Source of the DNA: Patagioenas fasciata
Taxonomy: Eukaryota; Chordata; Aves; Columbiformes; Columbidae
Reading direction: 5' to 3'
Assembly: GCF_037038585.1 (NCBI RefSeq)
Contig: NC_092520.1
Span: 56,138,501 to 56,202,500, forward strand
Length of the DNA: 64,000 nucleotides
The notes under the pieces were generated by a model that had not been told where the DNA came from, ran no database searches, and worked only from the letters and a program-made list of their open reading frames with translations. Position 1 is the stretch's first letter, and every line of letters begins with the position of its first letter. Positions 23,653 to 37,502 of this stretch are shown here, in pieces. The position numbers were made by a program, and so were the translations under genes.

Positions 23653-24004
23653 AGTAACAAATCCCTAAGTGCAATCCCCTGGTTCAGGATGCCCACAGTT
23701 GCTGTATGAGGCAGCACATACTCTTCTGCTGGGGATGGCGTGCCGAGAACACCACCTCACTGCCCGGCTTTAGTCCCAGACACTGATTTTGTGCCCTTTT
23801 TGCCTGCCCATGCATGCCGGGGTGCAGGAAGGCTGTGGTTATCTCAGCGGTGTGGCACGCAGATGCCTAATCATCAGGGGACATTTTCACTGGCGCGTCC
23901 TCTCCATCCTCTTTTCTTGCCTACATCTCAGAATATTAAACCAACAAATAAACCCACATTATCTACTTGTTCCTCCTGGGAGAGTGGCGTTGCAGAGGAG
24001 TTGT

Positions 24005-24095
24005 GTGCCCAAGGGCAGAGATCACACAACAAGCTAGTGACAGAGGAGGGATTAAAACCTCTGGCTTGCAGCTCCATGGTTTCTTCACACAATCT
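24005..24095 (-). mobile_element. MIR SINE remnant
   Basis: The + strand reads TGCCCAAGGGCAGAGATCAC, then ACAACAAGCTAGTGACAGAG and GGATTAAAACC. This follows the reverse complement of the MIR core (TTGCCCAAGGTCACACAGCTAGTAAGTGGCAGAGCCGGGATT) with a small insertion. Confidence 0.65.
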
Positions 24096-27000
24096 TCTCT
24101 AATCTTTTCTTTTTTTTAATGTTTTAAAGGAAATGTGGTTGCTGCAGAATCACAAAGAGTTTGTGCTATAAGGTTGTAAACATTGCATCAGCACAGAGCT
24201 GGTTTGAAGGGAGCCCAAGGTCAGAAGTGATGTGGAAAAACCACCGGTCAACCAGTCAATTTGGGTGGATCACCGAGGTCCTCAGCCAGAAGGCTGCTGA
24301 GAAGGAGCGTGTGGGACGGAGAGGAGATGTGGGAATGGCTTGCAGGGACCGAGGACTGCTGCATTGGAGGGGGCTGCAAGGGCACAGTGGAGCAGAAGCA
24401 GCAAACAATTCAAATTCAGGAGTGGAAACTCTGTCCATTCACACTTTCTTAAGTTAAAACCCACCCTGCGGTGACATTTTGGACAGTTGTCAGCCGCTAA
24501 GAAGGGTCATGACATTGATTTTCTTGACTAAAAACTGCTTTGTTCCTTGTCAACTTGGGCACTTTTCTGGCAGTGAAGAAGCGCTTGTGGCAGCCACGAG
24601 CTTTCAGGATCCACTCTGAACCACCCATCTCTGCACACCTCGGTGTGCGGAGTGTACCACCTTCAGATAAGGTCTGTGTTTCCAAAATGAAGATAGTTCC
24701 AGAGAAGAACCTTTAGAAACCTTTGGTATTCCTCCCACCACACAGGATGCAGCAGCCTCATGTTGCTCAACATCAGCTCTTTCTAGAACAGAGAAGCCAG
24801 GACTACTCTCAGCATTTGTCTGTGTATCATCTCCTCTGGCCCCACATGATGTAGCTGTCACCAAAGGGCTCATTTTCAGTATGTTTTGCTTGGTTTTCAG
24901 TTCAAAGGTCTGGAAAAATCTGCGGGCTGGATTTGGGGTTTTTTTTTTGCAGCCCCCCTGGAATTAATAGGATGAAATGAAAGGGGATGTGACATTTAAA
25001 GGGGCCAGGGCCTGCTGGGATGGCTTTGCATGTTTGTCAACAGCAAAGGAAGCCAAAACTGGTTTAGCCTTGTCCACAGTGCATTTTGGGAGTGTCTGTT
25101 GAGCGAGTTACCAAAACAGCAGCTGGGTTTTGTTTCAAGAAGAGTTCTTTCACTCCAGAAGAGCGCCTAGCAGCAACCTGACGTTTCTGTGTTGTGGGTG
25201 ATGACAGAAAAAAAGGACTTGTGGGCAAAGCTGCTTGATGGTGTGGGTATTGAGTCTTCTGCTGGTGGCATTTGTAACATGAATCATGGAACCCCAAAAT
25301 ATGCCTTGCCTGGAATTGCTGAAAGCCTTCCTTGGCATCTGCATGCCATGCTCTTTGTGCCTGCAATCATTTCTCTAGCCAAGCTTTTGGTCGAGTGACC
25401 TCCCTTTTTAATGTCATATAATTGACAGTTCTAAAGGCTTTTTGCACGGGTCAAGTTTATTGCTGGAGTGGAGAGCGGGTGTGTGAGGGCAATACCATCT
25501 CAGTTGTTGCATTAAAGAAGATACTGGTGCTGGGATCTAATGCATTGGAGCAAAGAGTGATAGGTATAGAATGCATGGTAAGATTATCTTTGAATTAATA
25601 AATTACAGAAATGGTTTCTAAATTCTTATTCTTATCTAATTATAGAAACCACAGAAATGTGGAAAATATGTTACTTTTTTTCATTACGTGAAAAATACTT
25701 TCTGCTATAGAAGGGGGAAAACACCCACTCAGAAACATGAAAGGAAGATCCTGGTGTGAGCTGCTTATGCAATGTGTGCAATGTTGTGTTGTAGTGGCAT
25801 TATTTCCACCAAAGCTTCTTATAGAGCGTGGAAAATACACTTGGTTTTATGATTTAGGAAAATCGCTACAGGAAAGACGCCCTTCTTCAAAGAGCTGGAT
25901 TTGGATACTCTTTTAAGGAAAACAAATTCTGGTGAGTGTCCTCCTTACTCTAATTGTCACAAACCAGTCAGGGTGTAGCCTGTGTGGAAGGTCATTTCTC
26001 AGAGGGCCACAGGACCAAACAGATGCTGGGATGTGGTGATGACAAGGGTGACCACAACGGTGTGAGGTCCACCCTAAAGGATGATCACTCCAGCGTTGGT
26101 CACACAGGCACGTGCCTACGCTTCGCCTGAGCTGTGTTTACATTTGCCATGGCTGCTTCTCCTTTTCATGATGGGGCAGAGGGAGGAAATGCTTTTATTT
26201 CCTTGTTTTATGGTTGTAGTCACCACGCTGAATGCCAGCAGAGGTGACAAAGTTGGTAGCTGACAGCACAGCTCAAGACTGCGAGCAAGCAAGTTTTTCA
26301 TGCTTGGAAAGCTGTTAGGGTGGGATCCAGCTTTCTCTCTGTAGCTGTCGAGTATCATTTAGAGCACTGCAGGGTACCCACTTGGCCTAAAGCTGCTGCT
26401 ATGGAGGAGCATAGGTCTGGATGGATACCTGAAGTCTGCCAGCCCCATACAGATGTCCCAGATATTCTATAATACACCACCTCATATGAGTGCAGTCAAT
26501 GAATCCCACCTGTTTTCACAAGGGACTGCCAATTGTAACAATGGTTTTGATGGATTTTAGAACACCACCCTGCACAAGGAATCACAAAATCGTGAGACTG
26601 GCTTAAACGATCTGATGGTTAAAGACACCATTCTTCACTGTAGGTATTTGAACTACATTCAGCTTGCATATTTAAGCTTTTTCTGTCCTACCGTGATGCC
26701 TAGAAATGTTTTTTATGTCACCTAACATGCCTACGTGCTCATGGAGGTAAAGTTTAAAAAGCAGCTTGTAACATTCTTGAAAAAGTCATGAAGATTGACA
26801 ACATGAATTTTACAGATTGGGTGAATTCGAGATGTTCTTATTTCTTACCACATTACAAGGAGGAATGAAGAAATATGGTAATCCTTTGGCATGTAATATA
26901 ATTTTTTCAGGCTTAATCTTCACATGGGCTTTATTCAATTACTATTATGCTAATGGAGGTGTGATGTTACCAGTGTAACTTAGTCTGAATGCGAGTGCAA

Positions 27001-30000
27001 TGGGATAGATTGTCCAGTTATGCAAATAAATCATTCTGCTTAAATGTTTCATATGGAAGAATTGTAACCTACAAGTTGTTTTAATTTCTTAGTAAGGCTT
27101 GATAACAAGCTGACCTTTGGCAGCCATCCGGTAGAGCCCACACATTCGTTTCCAGGTTTAAGATAAATGGTGGAAGGCAAGTGTCCTGTTTTGTGTCCTC
27201 CTTCAAGCCAAATGTGTTGGAAAGAGAAGCTACATAAGCAAATGTGGGTAAACAAGGACCCACATGGAAAACCAGTGGTGAGCCTTACACAGATGTCAGT
27301 AGGCTTTCTAACTACAGGATGTGATAGAAAGCATTTTCCCTTCCTATTGACCTTAAAAGTGATTACTTTATAGCCATTCTAGAGGACATAAATGAGGCTG
27401 AACTCTTCTAACAGGGAATCAGTGCCCTCCTCCCTAAGCATGAGTTTTCTGATCCAGACCAATTACTGGAGAAGTCCCTGGGCTGGTGGGACTGCCCATT
27501 CCTCAGCTGTCATCGTGGAGTCCAAGGTAGGTGTTTATGGGCGGCTGTGGAAGCACAAATGGCAACTCCTCCTGTGGCCTTTTCATTTTATTTCCTTTTA
27601 ATTAGGTGATGGGAGAGGCTGAACTTCTTCCAATTCAAATTTATTTGGAGTTGGAGGTATATACAGAGATTTTTGTTTGGTGTTTTTCTCCCCAACTGAT
27701 TTGTTAGATTGATCATTCATCCTTTGTAGCTTTTAAGGGTGGAGCTACTTACATTTGAAGTTTGTTTCAGTGGTCTCTAAATGCACATTTGAGATGTGCT
27801 CATTTGTCTTCCAGATCAGTTCCTCTTACTCTTCACAGAACTTACTCTGCAGCAAAGTATTTCAAATATTCTGCTTGATGAAGTACAATCCAAAAAAATA
27901 ATTTATAACAGCATACAGAGAGCCTATAAGGCAAATGAAACCAAATTACATTAAATTATCGGCCAACTCTGCACTTTCTTACTTGCAACTACTCTATTTG
28001 ACAGATGTACCACTGTATTCATATGTATTGCCTAAACAGTGGCAACAGTTTTGTTCTGTGCATCCTTTTCTGCATACAGGCAGAACAGATCAGGAGTACG
28101 TTTTTATGACACAAAACTGAGGCATTTTGCATTCAGCCCCAGGCTTCCTATATAAGCAAATGGAGAGAGAGCGACCGACGCTCTGCCAGAGGGCAACAAC
28201 ATTCAGCTTCTAGGCAGGATTCCCTCTTCTGGAGCCTGCCCAGCCCAGCTGCCTATAGACATGCCTGGGGTGACCCCCTCCTACACTGAGCTGGGGCACA
28301 GGGTGAGTTGCGGTGCATCACCGTTCCTGCCCCCAGAGACACATCCTTCTTGCTCTGCCTTTCACCTGAGCTGAGCACACGTTCACCACAGGAACCCTGT
28401 GCCACCTGCCAGCTTCTGCACTTCTATTTTTGTCTGAGGGTGGTTAGGTTTTTTTAAAGTAATCTTGTTGCTCTTTTCTTCCTTTCATTATAGAAATGAT
28501 GCAGGGATTTTTTTACCCTCATGTGGTTGAGGAGCACATTTCAGTCCTTGCACCCATTAGAGACTGTAGCCAAAAAAATATATAGGATTATGTTTTTCAA
28601 ACACCTCAATGACTTAGGGGCTCCTGAACCACCTTCACAGGTGACTTAGGCACTGAAGGCCAAGAGCCATGGGGTGGTACTGCAGGAGACCCCTCCACAC
28701 CAGGACTGTGTGGACAGAAATGTGCCTTCCCCTGTGCTCCCCCAGATCAAATTTGCATCAGTTCACTGCCAGCTCTCATCCAACAAGCAGATCTCATTTG
28801 CTGCATGCTACACACGTGACGTCTCTCTGGACCACCACTTTCCACTATTCCTCTCTGGATATTTGTCTGCTCTCCAGGTTATCTCCCACCTGCCTATTGT
28901 CTGATGCCTTCCAGCTGAAACACCTGAGAATGGCTCATGAAAATGTTTTTTCTAAAGATATATAAACCAATGGATCAGGCAAGCAGCCTCCAGCAGATAC
29001 TGCCTGCAGACTTGTCCCTGCCTTCAGGTGTCCCACCAAAGCGAGGAGCACTGATGGGCACCTGGACCTGTGGCAAGCTCGACCAAAGAGCACAATGTCC
29101 ATGTGGTACCAGACTTCTGCAAACCCGCTCACTCCCCTAGCACAGCGCAGGCACTGCTGCACGGCTCCAGGATCCAAACCAGCGGATTCAGAGCAAGTGC
29201 TGTGGTCTGAATGAACTGGTCCCAGGTCTTAAGACTGTGGGTTGGTCTCCCAGAGGTCTTTGTGGCCTCTGTTTATTTACGCTGGACTCTTGCATCTTTA
29301 TCTAAAGACAGTGAGCAGTAAACACTATTCTGGACTTTTTCAGGATCTTCTTTCCTTTGCACAGATGCAAATCAAGAATTTGACTTGTAAGCAATCGGTA
29401 GCTTTGATGCAAGAGTACAGTTGATGACACAGCCATGCTAATTTTAGGAAGTAAATGTAAGACAGTTACATGGTAACATGTATTGCTAATTAGGCTTTTT
29501 TTATTAAACAATTAGATTTCACTAACTGCTGCCTAGATGGGATGTGGCTGTTGAGGTGAATTAAGTCCCACTTCATGAAAAAGCTGAGCCACCACAATTT
29601 TTATCTAATTTTTTTCAGTGGGGGCATGATCAATGGTGCAGCCATATCCAAACAGACAGCAAGATTTTGCAGATATGAGCTTCTCAGGAAATAAAAAATA
29701 ATAATAAAAAACAACTGAACAAAACCACCAAAAAAACCCACAAACAAAAACAAATTAACCACTACCTAGAGAATTAGATGGAGCAGTGCAAATGATGCTA
29801 CCAATTACTGTTTCAAGTTTAGTATTTATGTGCTGTCTATGCTAACTGGCTCAGGTCTCTGTAGTCTGCACTGCTGACACTTTTGTGGTCACAGAGCAGA
29901 TACCCCTAAGATGTATATAGTAACACTGCTGGTGAACATGCTAAAATCTAGTTTCTTATGTAATAACAGTAAAGATAATAAACACTCGTTTGATTAGGCA

Positions 30001-30054
30001 ACAAGCCAGCATGCACTTACTTAACTGGTGTATGACATAGTTTGGAACAGATGA

Positions 30055-30560
30055 TGCTTATTAGATCTGAGGATGATACAAAGCTGAGAAGGACCTGCAA
30101 GTACAGTGGAGAATGAAATTAGAATTCAAAACTGTCTTGACAAATAGGGGAAAAAATCGTATGAAAAATATGACGTAATTCAGTGAAGTGAATGATGCTG
30201 CACTTTGATAAGAATAAACAGCTTCATAAAAACAGGATAAGATGCAACTAGCAGAGTAAAAGTTCTTCATAGAGGAGATGGGTGGGAGAGGCTAATTACA
30301 GATTAAAAACTTAACACTAATTAACTCCATCACGGTTTTGTTTTAAAAAGAAGTTCCAAGTTACACTGGTAGGTACAGACAGAAGCCTACCCTGCCAAGA
30401 AGGTCAGTCTTACCGACTCAGCTCTGGGGAAGCCTCAGCTGAGGTACTGTCTCCAGTCTGGGATGCTCTACTTCAGGAAAAGGATGCTCTAGTCAGAAAA
30501 ACTTCAGGGAAGATGCAAATTTGATCAGAGATCTAGACAGTGTTGCCCATGGCACTTCTA
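30055..30560 (+). mobile_element. Old CR1 LINE fragment (RT region), sense orientation
   Basis: Patches resemble CR1 in order: GATACAAAGCTGAGAAGGAC, AATTAGAATTCAAAACTGTC-TTGACAAAT, AGAATAAACAGCTTCATAAA, and CTCAGCTGAGGTACTGTCTC-CAGTCTGGGATGCT. Deletions and frame breaks separate the patches, so this is an ancient dead copy. Confidence 0.75.
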
Positions 30561-33500
30561 TCATGGAAAAAACCAAGGGGAAAATCTGATTTTATTAAAG
30601 TTCTTAGAAGTCTGCTAAAAAAGTAACACATAGCTTCACAACCTGAGTGAACTCGACAAAGTGTAGCAGGGTTAAACTATGCAAAGGGAGATGCAAGTTG
30701 AACCTCAAACTAACACAGCGCAGACAGCAACACACAGGAGTTAGGTTGCTTGGGGCGGTCGTGGCAGCTCCATCACATGAGGTCTTTAGGAAGCTGCTGT
30801 GCAGATGTACATCAGGGCTGACCCTGATGCATTCCAGCTGCCTCACAGAAGAGCATGACCTATGTGACCTCTTGAAATCTGCTCATCAGCCTGTTTCTTC
30901 TGTGGCTCTAAAGAAATTTCCAGTGTGTTTCAGTTGTAGCTGCTCATGGTGGTGATCTTGACATTTCTGAGTAAGATGTTTCAGTGCTGTCTCTCCATAG
31001 GGGTGGAAGTAACCCCCTTCATGGGTGATTTCAGAAACTGAAAGCTATACTAACCAGTGAATATTCATAGGGCTGGGACATCAAGATGTGATACAGCCAA
31101 AGAATTTGCAAATGCTGAACTTCGAATCAAAGTGTTGGTGAGGGATTTTTTTGTATCAAGAGGTAGAAAATACCAATCATATAAATGCAATCACAAAACC
31201 CAGAATAGTGCTGATTTCCTTCATACAACTACTCAAACTGCAGCAATAGCCCCACCGGGAGTAAGTGAAAAAGGAGGAGTGATGATGTGTTGGAGCCCAA
31301 AGGCTCTGTGCCAGGTGGTTGAGAGACCATTGGGGGATGATATGGTGAGTAGCTAGCGGGGAGAGTAGGAATTCAGTCATCTAGTCTCCCTGGCAGAGCT
31401 AGCATACCATGAAAGCATGGCCTTGGGGAAGAGGAGTTGTGAGGACACTACATTAAAAAGAGAAGGAAGCCAAGAAAGAACCCACATGAGGAAGAGAAGT
31501 TTGCAGCAAGTATGGAACCAAGAATTAAGATACCTTGAAAAAAAACAACTGAGAGATAATTCCCTTGCTGCACTGCTACATCAAAGTCTTTCCTTAAGTA
31601 AATACAAAATGTTACGTATTGCAGAGCAACTGGAAAAGGAGATACAAGTGTGCAAAAAACATCGACGTGGAAGATGACAGGAGAACCAGAAAAAGAGAAA
31701 CTAGCAGAAACCACCTCGGGAAGACTCTCATGAAGCAGCTCTGGAGATTCATCAGCCATCTAATATGCCCACTACATTCATCCCAAATCCATAAGGAAAT
31801 CTTTTTGGAATCTGCCCCAGAAAGGCTACCCTGATTAAGTTCAGCTCTGTGCTGTGGGACCAGATCTATATGAAAGCTCCTGAATAATTCTAGAAAATCT
31901 AATTTTGTGGGTTTTTTTTGAGTGTTCTGAGTTGCTCCCAAATTGTTTTGCAAGAACCTATCTGCAATTTTACCAGCTCTCACTGTTTCAGTCCCAAGAC
32001 GAAAAGCAAAGAGAGGCTGAAGCTAATTCTTTATATTATTTTCCCCAAGTAAATGAGCTGTGGTTCTTCTTTAAAGTAGCATCTGCACATTTCAGGTTTG
32101 TAGGAGAGGCCTCCCACTATAACACAGCTCTGAAAGTTTGCTTGGAAGCAATAGTCACAGGGTTGCATCCATGTACAGCACTGAAGACCTGAAGAAGAGT
32201 ATGAGAGCTTCAAACACACCACAAACTCAGTTTCTTTTTAGTTTTCCCTAGCATGAATCTTTTCTCCAGGCTCAGAATGATCACTGAGCTATTCTTACTC
32301 CATCCATAGTTTCTGCTGCCAAAACTTCCAATTTTATCACAAATTTAGGATATGGGGTCTTCTTAAAGCACCAGCTCCTGGGATCAAGGACATAAGACTC
32401 CTGGCTTCTATTAAAAAACCCCAAACGTTTAAGGTACAAGGAAGCAGCGAAAAGAAGCAACAATATCTAAAGACTAAAAGGCAAATCCAATAGTCAGTGT
32501 TGGGACACAAACTCTTTCAGGCCTTTAATGTTTATCTTTGAAGGCCAGTGTTCTGCAGCTCCTGTGTTGATAAAGATCATATATAAAACTCATCATCCTG
32601 AAGCATTTAGTTAAAACTTCCTCCTCCACTAATTAGAGGCTCAACAAGCTCCCAGAAGTGAGAACTCCAGAAGACCTTCAGGTAGAAAGAGACAAGTTAC
32701 TCTACAGGTGAGACCTGCCTCCCCAAACCTGTATCCCCAAAATACCTCCTACCTACATTTGTTCATTCACTGGGGTGAATCTTCGTGTATGGAGACAGTC
32801 TCAATGTTTGCTGACAAACTGGCTCCTGAGTCTTTTTGGTGGGGGGAATCTCATGTCCCTCAGCGGCCCCTTAAAACTTGCCGCTCTTCAGGGACCATTC
32901 AGGGTGTTTGACGCAGTTTTATTTTGGATGCTCCATAGAGCAACCAGCTTCAGTGCCTAGAACAGAGGATATAAAGCCAAACATCCAAAATAGATGCGTC
33001 TACACAGACATACAACAAAATGACCAACTCAGTTTTAGGACACGTAGTGAATTGAACTGATGAATTAATCACACACGGGATGAAGATTAAATGCTGCCCT
33101 TTTTAAGAAAATGCATATATAAGAAATAAATATGAGAAAAGTGTATCGGAAATCTTAATTTACAGTATAATTCACAGCACTTAAGGCATCTTACCTTTTA
33201 ATTAAGTTCTGAATATTTTGCTCAAAATAATTGTGTAAAAAGAAACTATTATTCTAACTGTAATATTAAATTTTTATTGACACCTTCAAAATCTAATGAA
33301 GACTCTAATGTTTATACTCTGGTTATTAAAAAGGAGGAGTGAAACTTATTTCAAGTCTAACTCAGAAAAAAATGGCTACGTGACTTGTGACAGATATTGC
33401 AAGACTTTTGTACATTAATAAAAACAGACTACCATTATCTTCATTTTCTCTTATGTCTTGATTTATTTTTGAACATCACAAGGAGAAAGAAAGTCAAATG

Positions 33501-35554
33501 GAATAATAAATTAGCTGTTTTCAGTTTATTTTACTGTGTTTTTTTACATCCTGAAACTGACTTCCCCTGTTTTGAACCTACATCTGAACAACAGCTATTT
33601 CACTTAACTTTATTGACAGGTGAATATTTCTCACAAAACTTAGATAACGGAGTGGAAGCTTTTCATTAAAATTTATAACACCACCAAGGTTTCCTGTTTG
33701 CTTTTATGGGAAGCAAAGAAAACTTTCCTGTGAAATACCACAGTACATCAGCAGAAGTTCACCAGAAGTCCACTAAAAACAGTAAAAATCAGGTCACATG
33801 CTAACCCGTAATATTTTCACATGGATTTCTCGATGCTTTGGGGAACGATTTGATCAAATTTTCACTCTGAATAAAAAGAGGGGCAGGAGTAATTACCCTT
33901 TTTACATTTAACCATCATCTTCAACTAAATCCGATGACCTTATTACGTGACAGGGATGGCTATCTGACTGCATCAAATAGTTCAAAAACATCAGCCCTAC
34001 CCCTCGACAAGTGATCCCCTTCCTTTGAAGGTTTAAGGTACAATGTCAGGAAAGAACATTAATGAGATGATAACAACAGAAAGCTGTCCAGATTTGCAGA
34101 GCTACCAAACTGGCCATCCTCTGAAATAAACCCATGGGACAGGAGCCTTAGTGCTCCTTTCTGGTTAGAAAATTCCATTGTGACAGAGAGGAGACTTTAG
34201 TATGTCTGCTCCTAGTGTCCCCATCTCTTGCAAACTGTGGAAACAAACAAACAAACAAAAAACACAAAAAACCTAAACCCTGGGGACTGGAGCACACAAT
34301 TGAAAGTGGCAGGTATGGCAACCAAATAAGTATCTATTGGTGGAGCCACAATAACTGTGTTCACACTTGTCCTCTCTACTTGTATGGTAAAACCCTTTAA
34401 ATGAATCTCATTCTGCTGGAATGTAATCTAGTTTGTTTTCTTTCACAACACAAAGCAGTGTCTTAGGAAGCAATAGGTGGGGTTTAAACTGTTTCAAGCA
34501 GAGGACGGCATTAATTCTTCTCTTTCATGGCTGAGTCCCTGGCAGCTAGCAATTATAAAGCAATTTGCATTTCTAGTCTGGATTCGCTTTGTACAAATTT
34601 AGTGAGCTGAACAGGCAGGCAGCACTAGGATGGGTGTAAAGGAGACAGGCAGTGTAGGTCTGGGCAGAGTGGGGCAGGGTCTGGTTACACCCCTGTGGAA
34701 TCACAGGAAGTGCAAAAGACCATTACAGATTTTGGCTCGCCAATTCTAAAAATGTGTAAATGAAGGCTATAAGCAATTTAAACTGAGAAGAAAAGAGCTG
34801 CCCACACAACATTTCTGATCAGCTGGTTTTAAGATTTCCCTGCTCAGCATGCTTGACTGCTGGGAATCCAAGTGCTGAAGTCTTCAGTTTCGCCAAGAAT
34901 TTCCCAGCGCTTACCTCAGCTCTGTGAATTGTTTTCCCAAAAGTCAGGTACCAGAACTAAAGCACAGCAATGCTCATCATCATCACACTTACTACATTCA
35001 CTGGATCAGCTGAGCTTCAGCCCCCTGTACACTCTAGTTTAACAGTTTAGGGTGCTAAGCCCAGGATGGACTTCAAGAAGTGCTAATACCAAGCAATGCA
35101 AACACTGATGACTGCAATTTGCCACTGCAGATTTTGACTCTGATCTTATAGTGAGGTCTATGGAGAGCTGCACAGAGCTCCTCTGACTTCAGTAAGGCTT
35201 AACACAGACACATCTCATTCAGAGTTCACGCTAAGCTTCACCCCTACAAAACAAAAGCACACCTACTAAACTTTCAAAACCCAGCATTCGGATTTCCTTA
35301 AGAACAACAACAAAAAAAAAACCAACCAGCAAAACCAAACTGGCCTGCAAGCAGTGAAGTTAATGAAAACTAGCTTTCATAACACGCTCTTCCAGTGCAG
35401 TAAGTTAAATCCTACTCCACGCCCTCTGCCAGGCTGGAGACAGAGCTTGCTGTCACCAGTCGGGCTCTTGGGCAAACAGCAATGCCACCCGACTGCTGCC
35501 AAACAGGACTAAGGAGGTTCAACCTCCATTCCCTTTCCAAGTGCACTCAAGTGG

Positions 35555-36650
35555 TGTGGTGGGTTTCCCCTGGCTGGATGACAGGTGCCCACCAAAGCCA
35601 AACTATCACTCCACTCCTCAGCTGGACAGGAGAGAGAAAAATACGACAAAAGGCTCGTTGGTCAAGATAAGGGCATGGAGAGGTCACTCACCAGTTACTG
35701 TCACAGGCAAAACAGACTCAACTTGGGGAAATCAATTTAGTTTACTACCGATCAAATCGGAGTAGGATAATGAGAAATAGAACTAAATCTTAAAACACCT
35801 TCCCTTCACACCTCCCTTCTTCCCAAGCTCAACCTTCCTCCTGATTTTCTCCACCTCCTCCCCATCAGCAGCACAGGAGGACGAGGAACAGGGGTTGTGT
35901 TCAGTTCATCACACATTGTCTCCGTCACTGCGTTCTCCTCAGGGAAGGACTCCTCACACTCTTCCCCTGCTCCAGTGTGGGGTCCCTCCCACAGAACACA
36001 ATCCTCCATGAACTTCTCCAAGGTGAGTCCTTCCCACAGGCTGTAGTTCTTCACTAACTGCTTCAGCGTAGGTCCCCCACAGGGTCACAAGTGCTGCCAG
36101 CAAACCTGCTCCAGCCTGGTCTCCTCTGTCCATGGGGCCACAGGTCCTGCCAGGAGCCTGCTCCAGTGCAGGCTCCTCATGGAGTCACAACCTCCTTCAG
36201 GCATCCACCTGCTATGGTGTGGGGTTCTCCACAGGCTGCAGGTGGATCTCTGCTCCATCATGGACCTCCATGGGCTGCAGGGGGACAGGTGGCCCCACCA
36301 TAGTCTGCACCATGGGCTGTAGGGAAATCTCTGCTCTGGTGCCTGGAGCATCTCCTGCCTCTCCTTCTTCACTGACCTTGCTGCATGCAGAGTTGTTTCT
36401 CTCACATATTCTCACTCCTCTCCTACAACTGCTGTTCTTCAGCAGTTGTTTTTTTTTTCCCTCTTAACGATGACATCCCAGAGGTGCTACCATCGTCGCC
36501 GATGGGCTTGGCCTTGGCCAGCAGTGGGTACAACTTGGAGCTGGCTGGCTTTGGCTCGATGGGACTTGGGGGAAGCTTCTGGCATCTTCTCACAGAAGCC
36601 ACCTCTGTAGCCCCCCCGATACCAAAACCTTCCCAAGCAAATCAAATACT
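35555..36650 (-). mobile_element. LTR of an avian ERVL-type element, about 1.1 kb, internally repetitive
   Basis: On the + strand it starts TGTGGTGGGTTTCCCCTGGC (complement of an LTR end ...CCACA) and continues with GCCCACCAAAGC, CTCAGCTGGACAGGAGAGAG and AACTTGGGGAAATCAATTTA. A block of 45-50 bp units follows, built on CTGCTCCAG...GTGGGGTCC...CCACAGG (about 35955-36360). It ends near CCCCCGATACCAAAACC...AAATACT. This is the layout of a known avian LTR read antisense. AGTAAA (complement of 35741-35746) stands where the poly(A) signal is expected. No clear target-site duplication was found. Confidence 0.8.
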
Positions 36651-36838
36651 TCCTGTTCTCCTCTAGAAAGCTGCTGTTTTCATGAACAAGTATGTCAAAT
36701 GCCTACAATTTTGCAGTCAGTAAAAATACAACAATATTACTGCTGGGATAAAAGGGAAATTAACACTGTGATCACCTGAAAATGCTCAGGATAGGGTAAG
36801 AAAAGTCAGTTACCTTTCACTCCTCTTAGTTGCATCCT

Positions 36839-37502
36839 TGTCCTGGTTTTGTTAAAAACAAGTTTCTTTTTTAGTGAATTTGCCTGTCAGCTAAAGCCTT
36901 CATGTTAGCTGCATTTTCCTGGAGAACCCAACACATTTTTTGCTTAAACCTAGCAATGGAATGCAAACTTATTGATAAGCACGGATGGACATCTCGCGAG
37001 AGGGGCAACGAGAAAACTGATGACCGAGAGACTGACCAACGGTGTATAACATTCCATTCACGTGAATACTTCATATAAAAGTGGGAGATCACGAGGATCT
37101 CGTCCCTTTTTTGCCCTTTTTCCCTTTTTTCCTCATGGCTGACATTAGGAGAGGACCTTTGCTGGTCGTCCCTGTGAACTGAGGCCTAGTGAGAGACTGA
37201 ATTCAGCTCCGGTTGGCTACAGAGTCTAATCCAGGACTTTGGGTGCTGGCTCTGCAGTTGCTGAGACTTTCAAGATTGGTTTTGTATATTTTGTATTATT
37301 TTCTCTATTCTTATTAGTAGCATTAGTAAAACATCTTTAACTTTTCCAACTCTCTTCTCTCTGTCCTTCTTTCCCTCCCGATCGCCTGTCCTGAGTGGGA
37401 AGGGGGGAGAGGGAGGGGCAAAAAGGGGAAGTGGGGGGGAGAGGAGGTTAACAATACATCTGCCAGGGTTTGATTGTCACCCCGCAATCTTAACCCTCGA
37501 CA
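36839..37502 (+). mobile_element. Solo LTR, ERVL-type, 664 bp with 5-bp target-site duplication
   Basis: It begins TGTCCTGGTTTTGTTAAAAA and ends CTTAACCCTCGACA, bounded by identical ATCCT (36834-36838 and 37503-37507), the 5-bp duplication typical of ERVL elements. A TATA box (TATAAAA, 37074-37080) stands mid-element. No internal retroviral sequence adjoins it. It lies only 188 bp from the LTR at 35555-36650 but in the opposite orientation, so they are two insertions, not one provirus. Confidence 0.92.

Larger units (their letters stand above)
23659..35554. other. Intergenic DNA between MBNL2 and RAP2A, first part
   Basis: No gene is supportable here. Recognised content is a MIR remnant (24005-24095) and an old CR1 fragment (30055-30560). 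The remainder is unique-looking sequence. An AT-rich stretch at 26880-27060 has TAAT motifs and an ATGCAAAT octamer (around 27019) and could be regulatory. Open frames such as 31417-31677 (Lys/Arg-rich) and 23740-24102 lack any recognised domain and have no start or splice context. Confidence 0.7.

Noticed and set aside
31417-31677. Lys/Arg/Gln-rich 86-codon frame that looks superficially coiled-coil
   Set aside because: No recognised family, isolated single frame, no flanking splice sites; overlapped by minus-strand frames of similar length.
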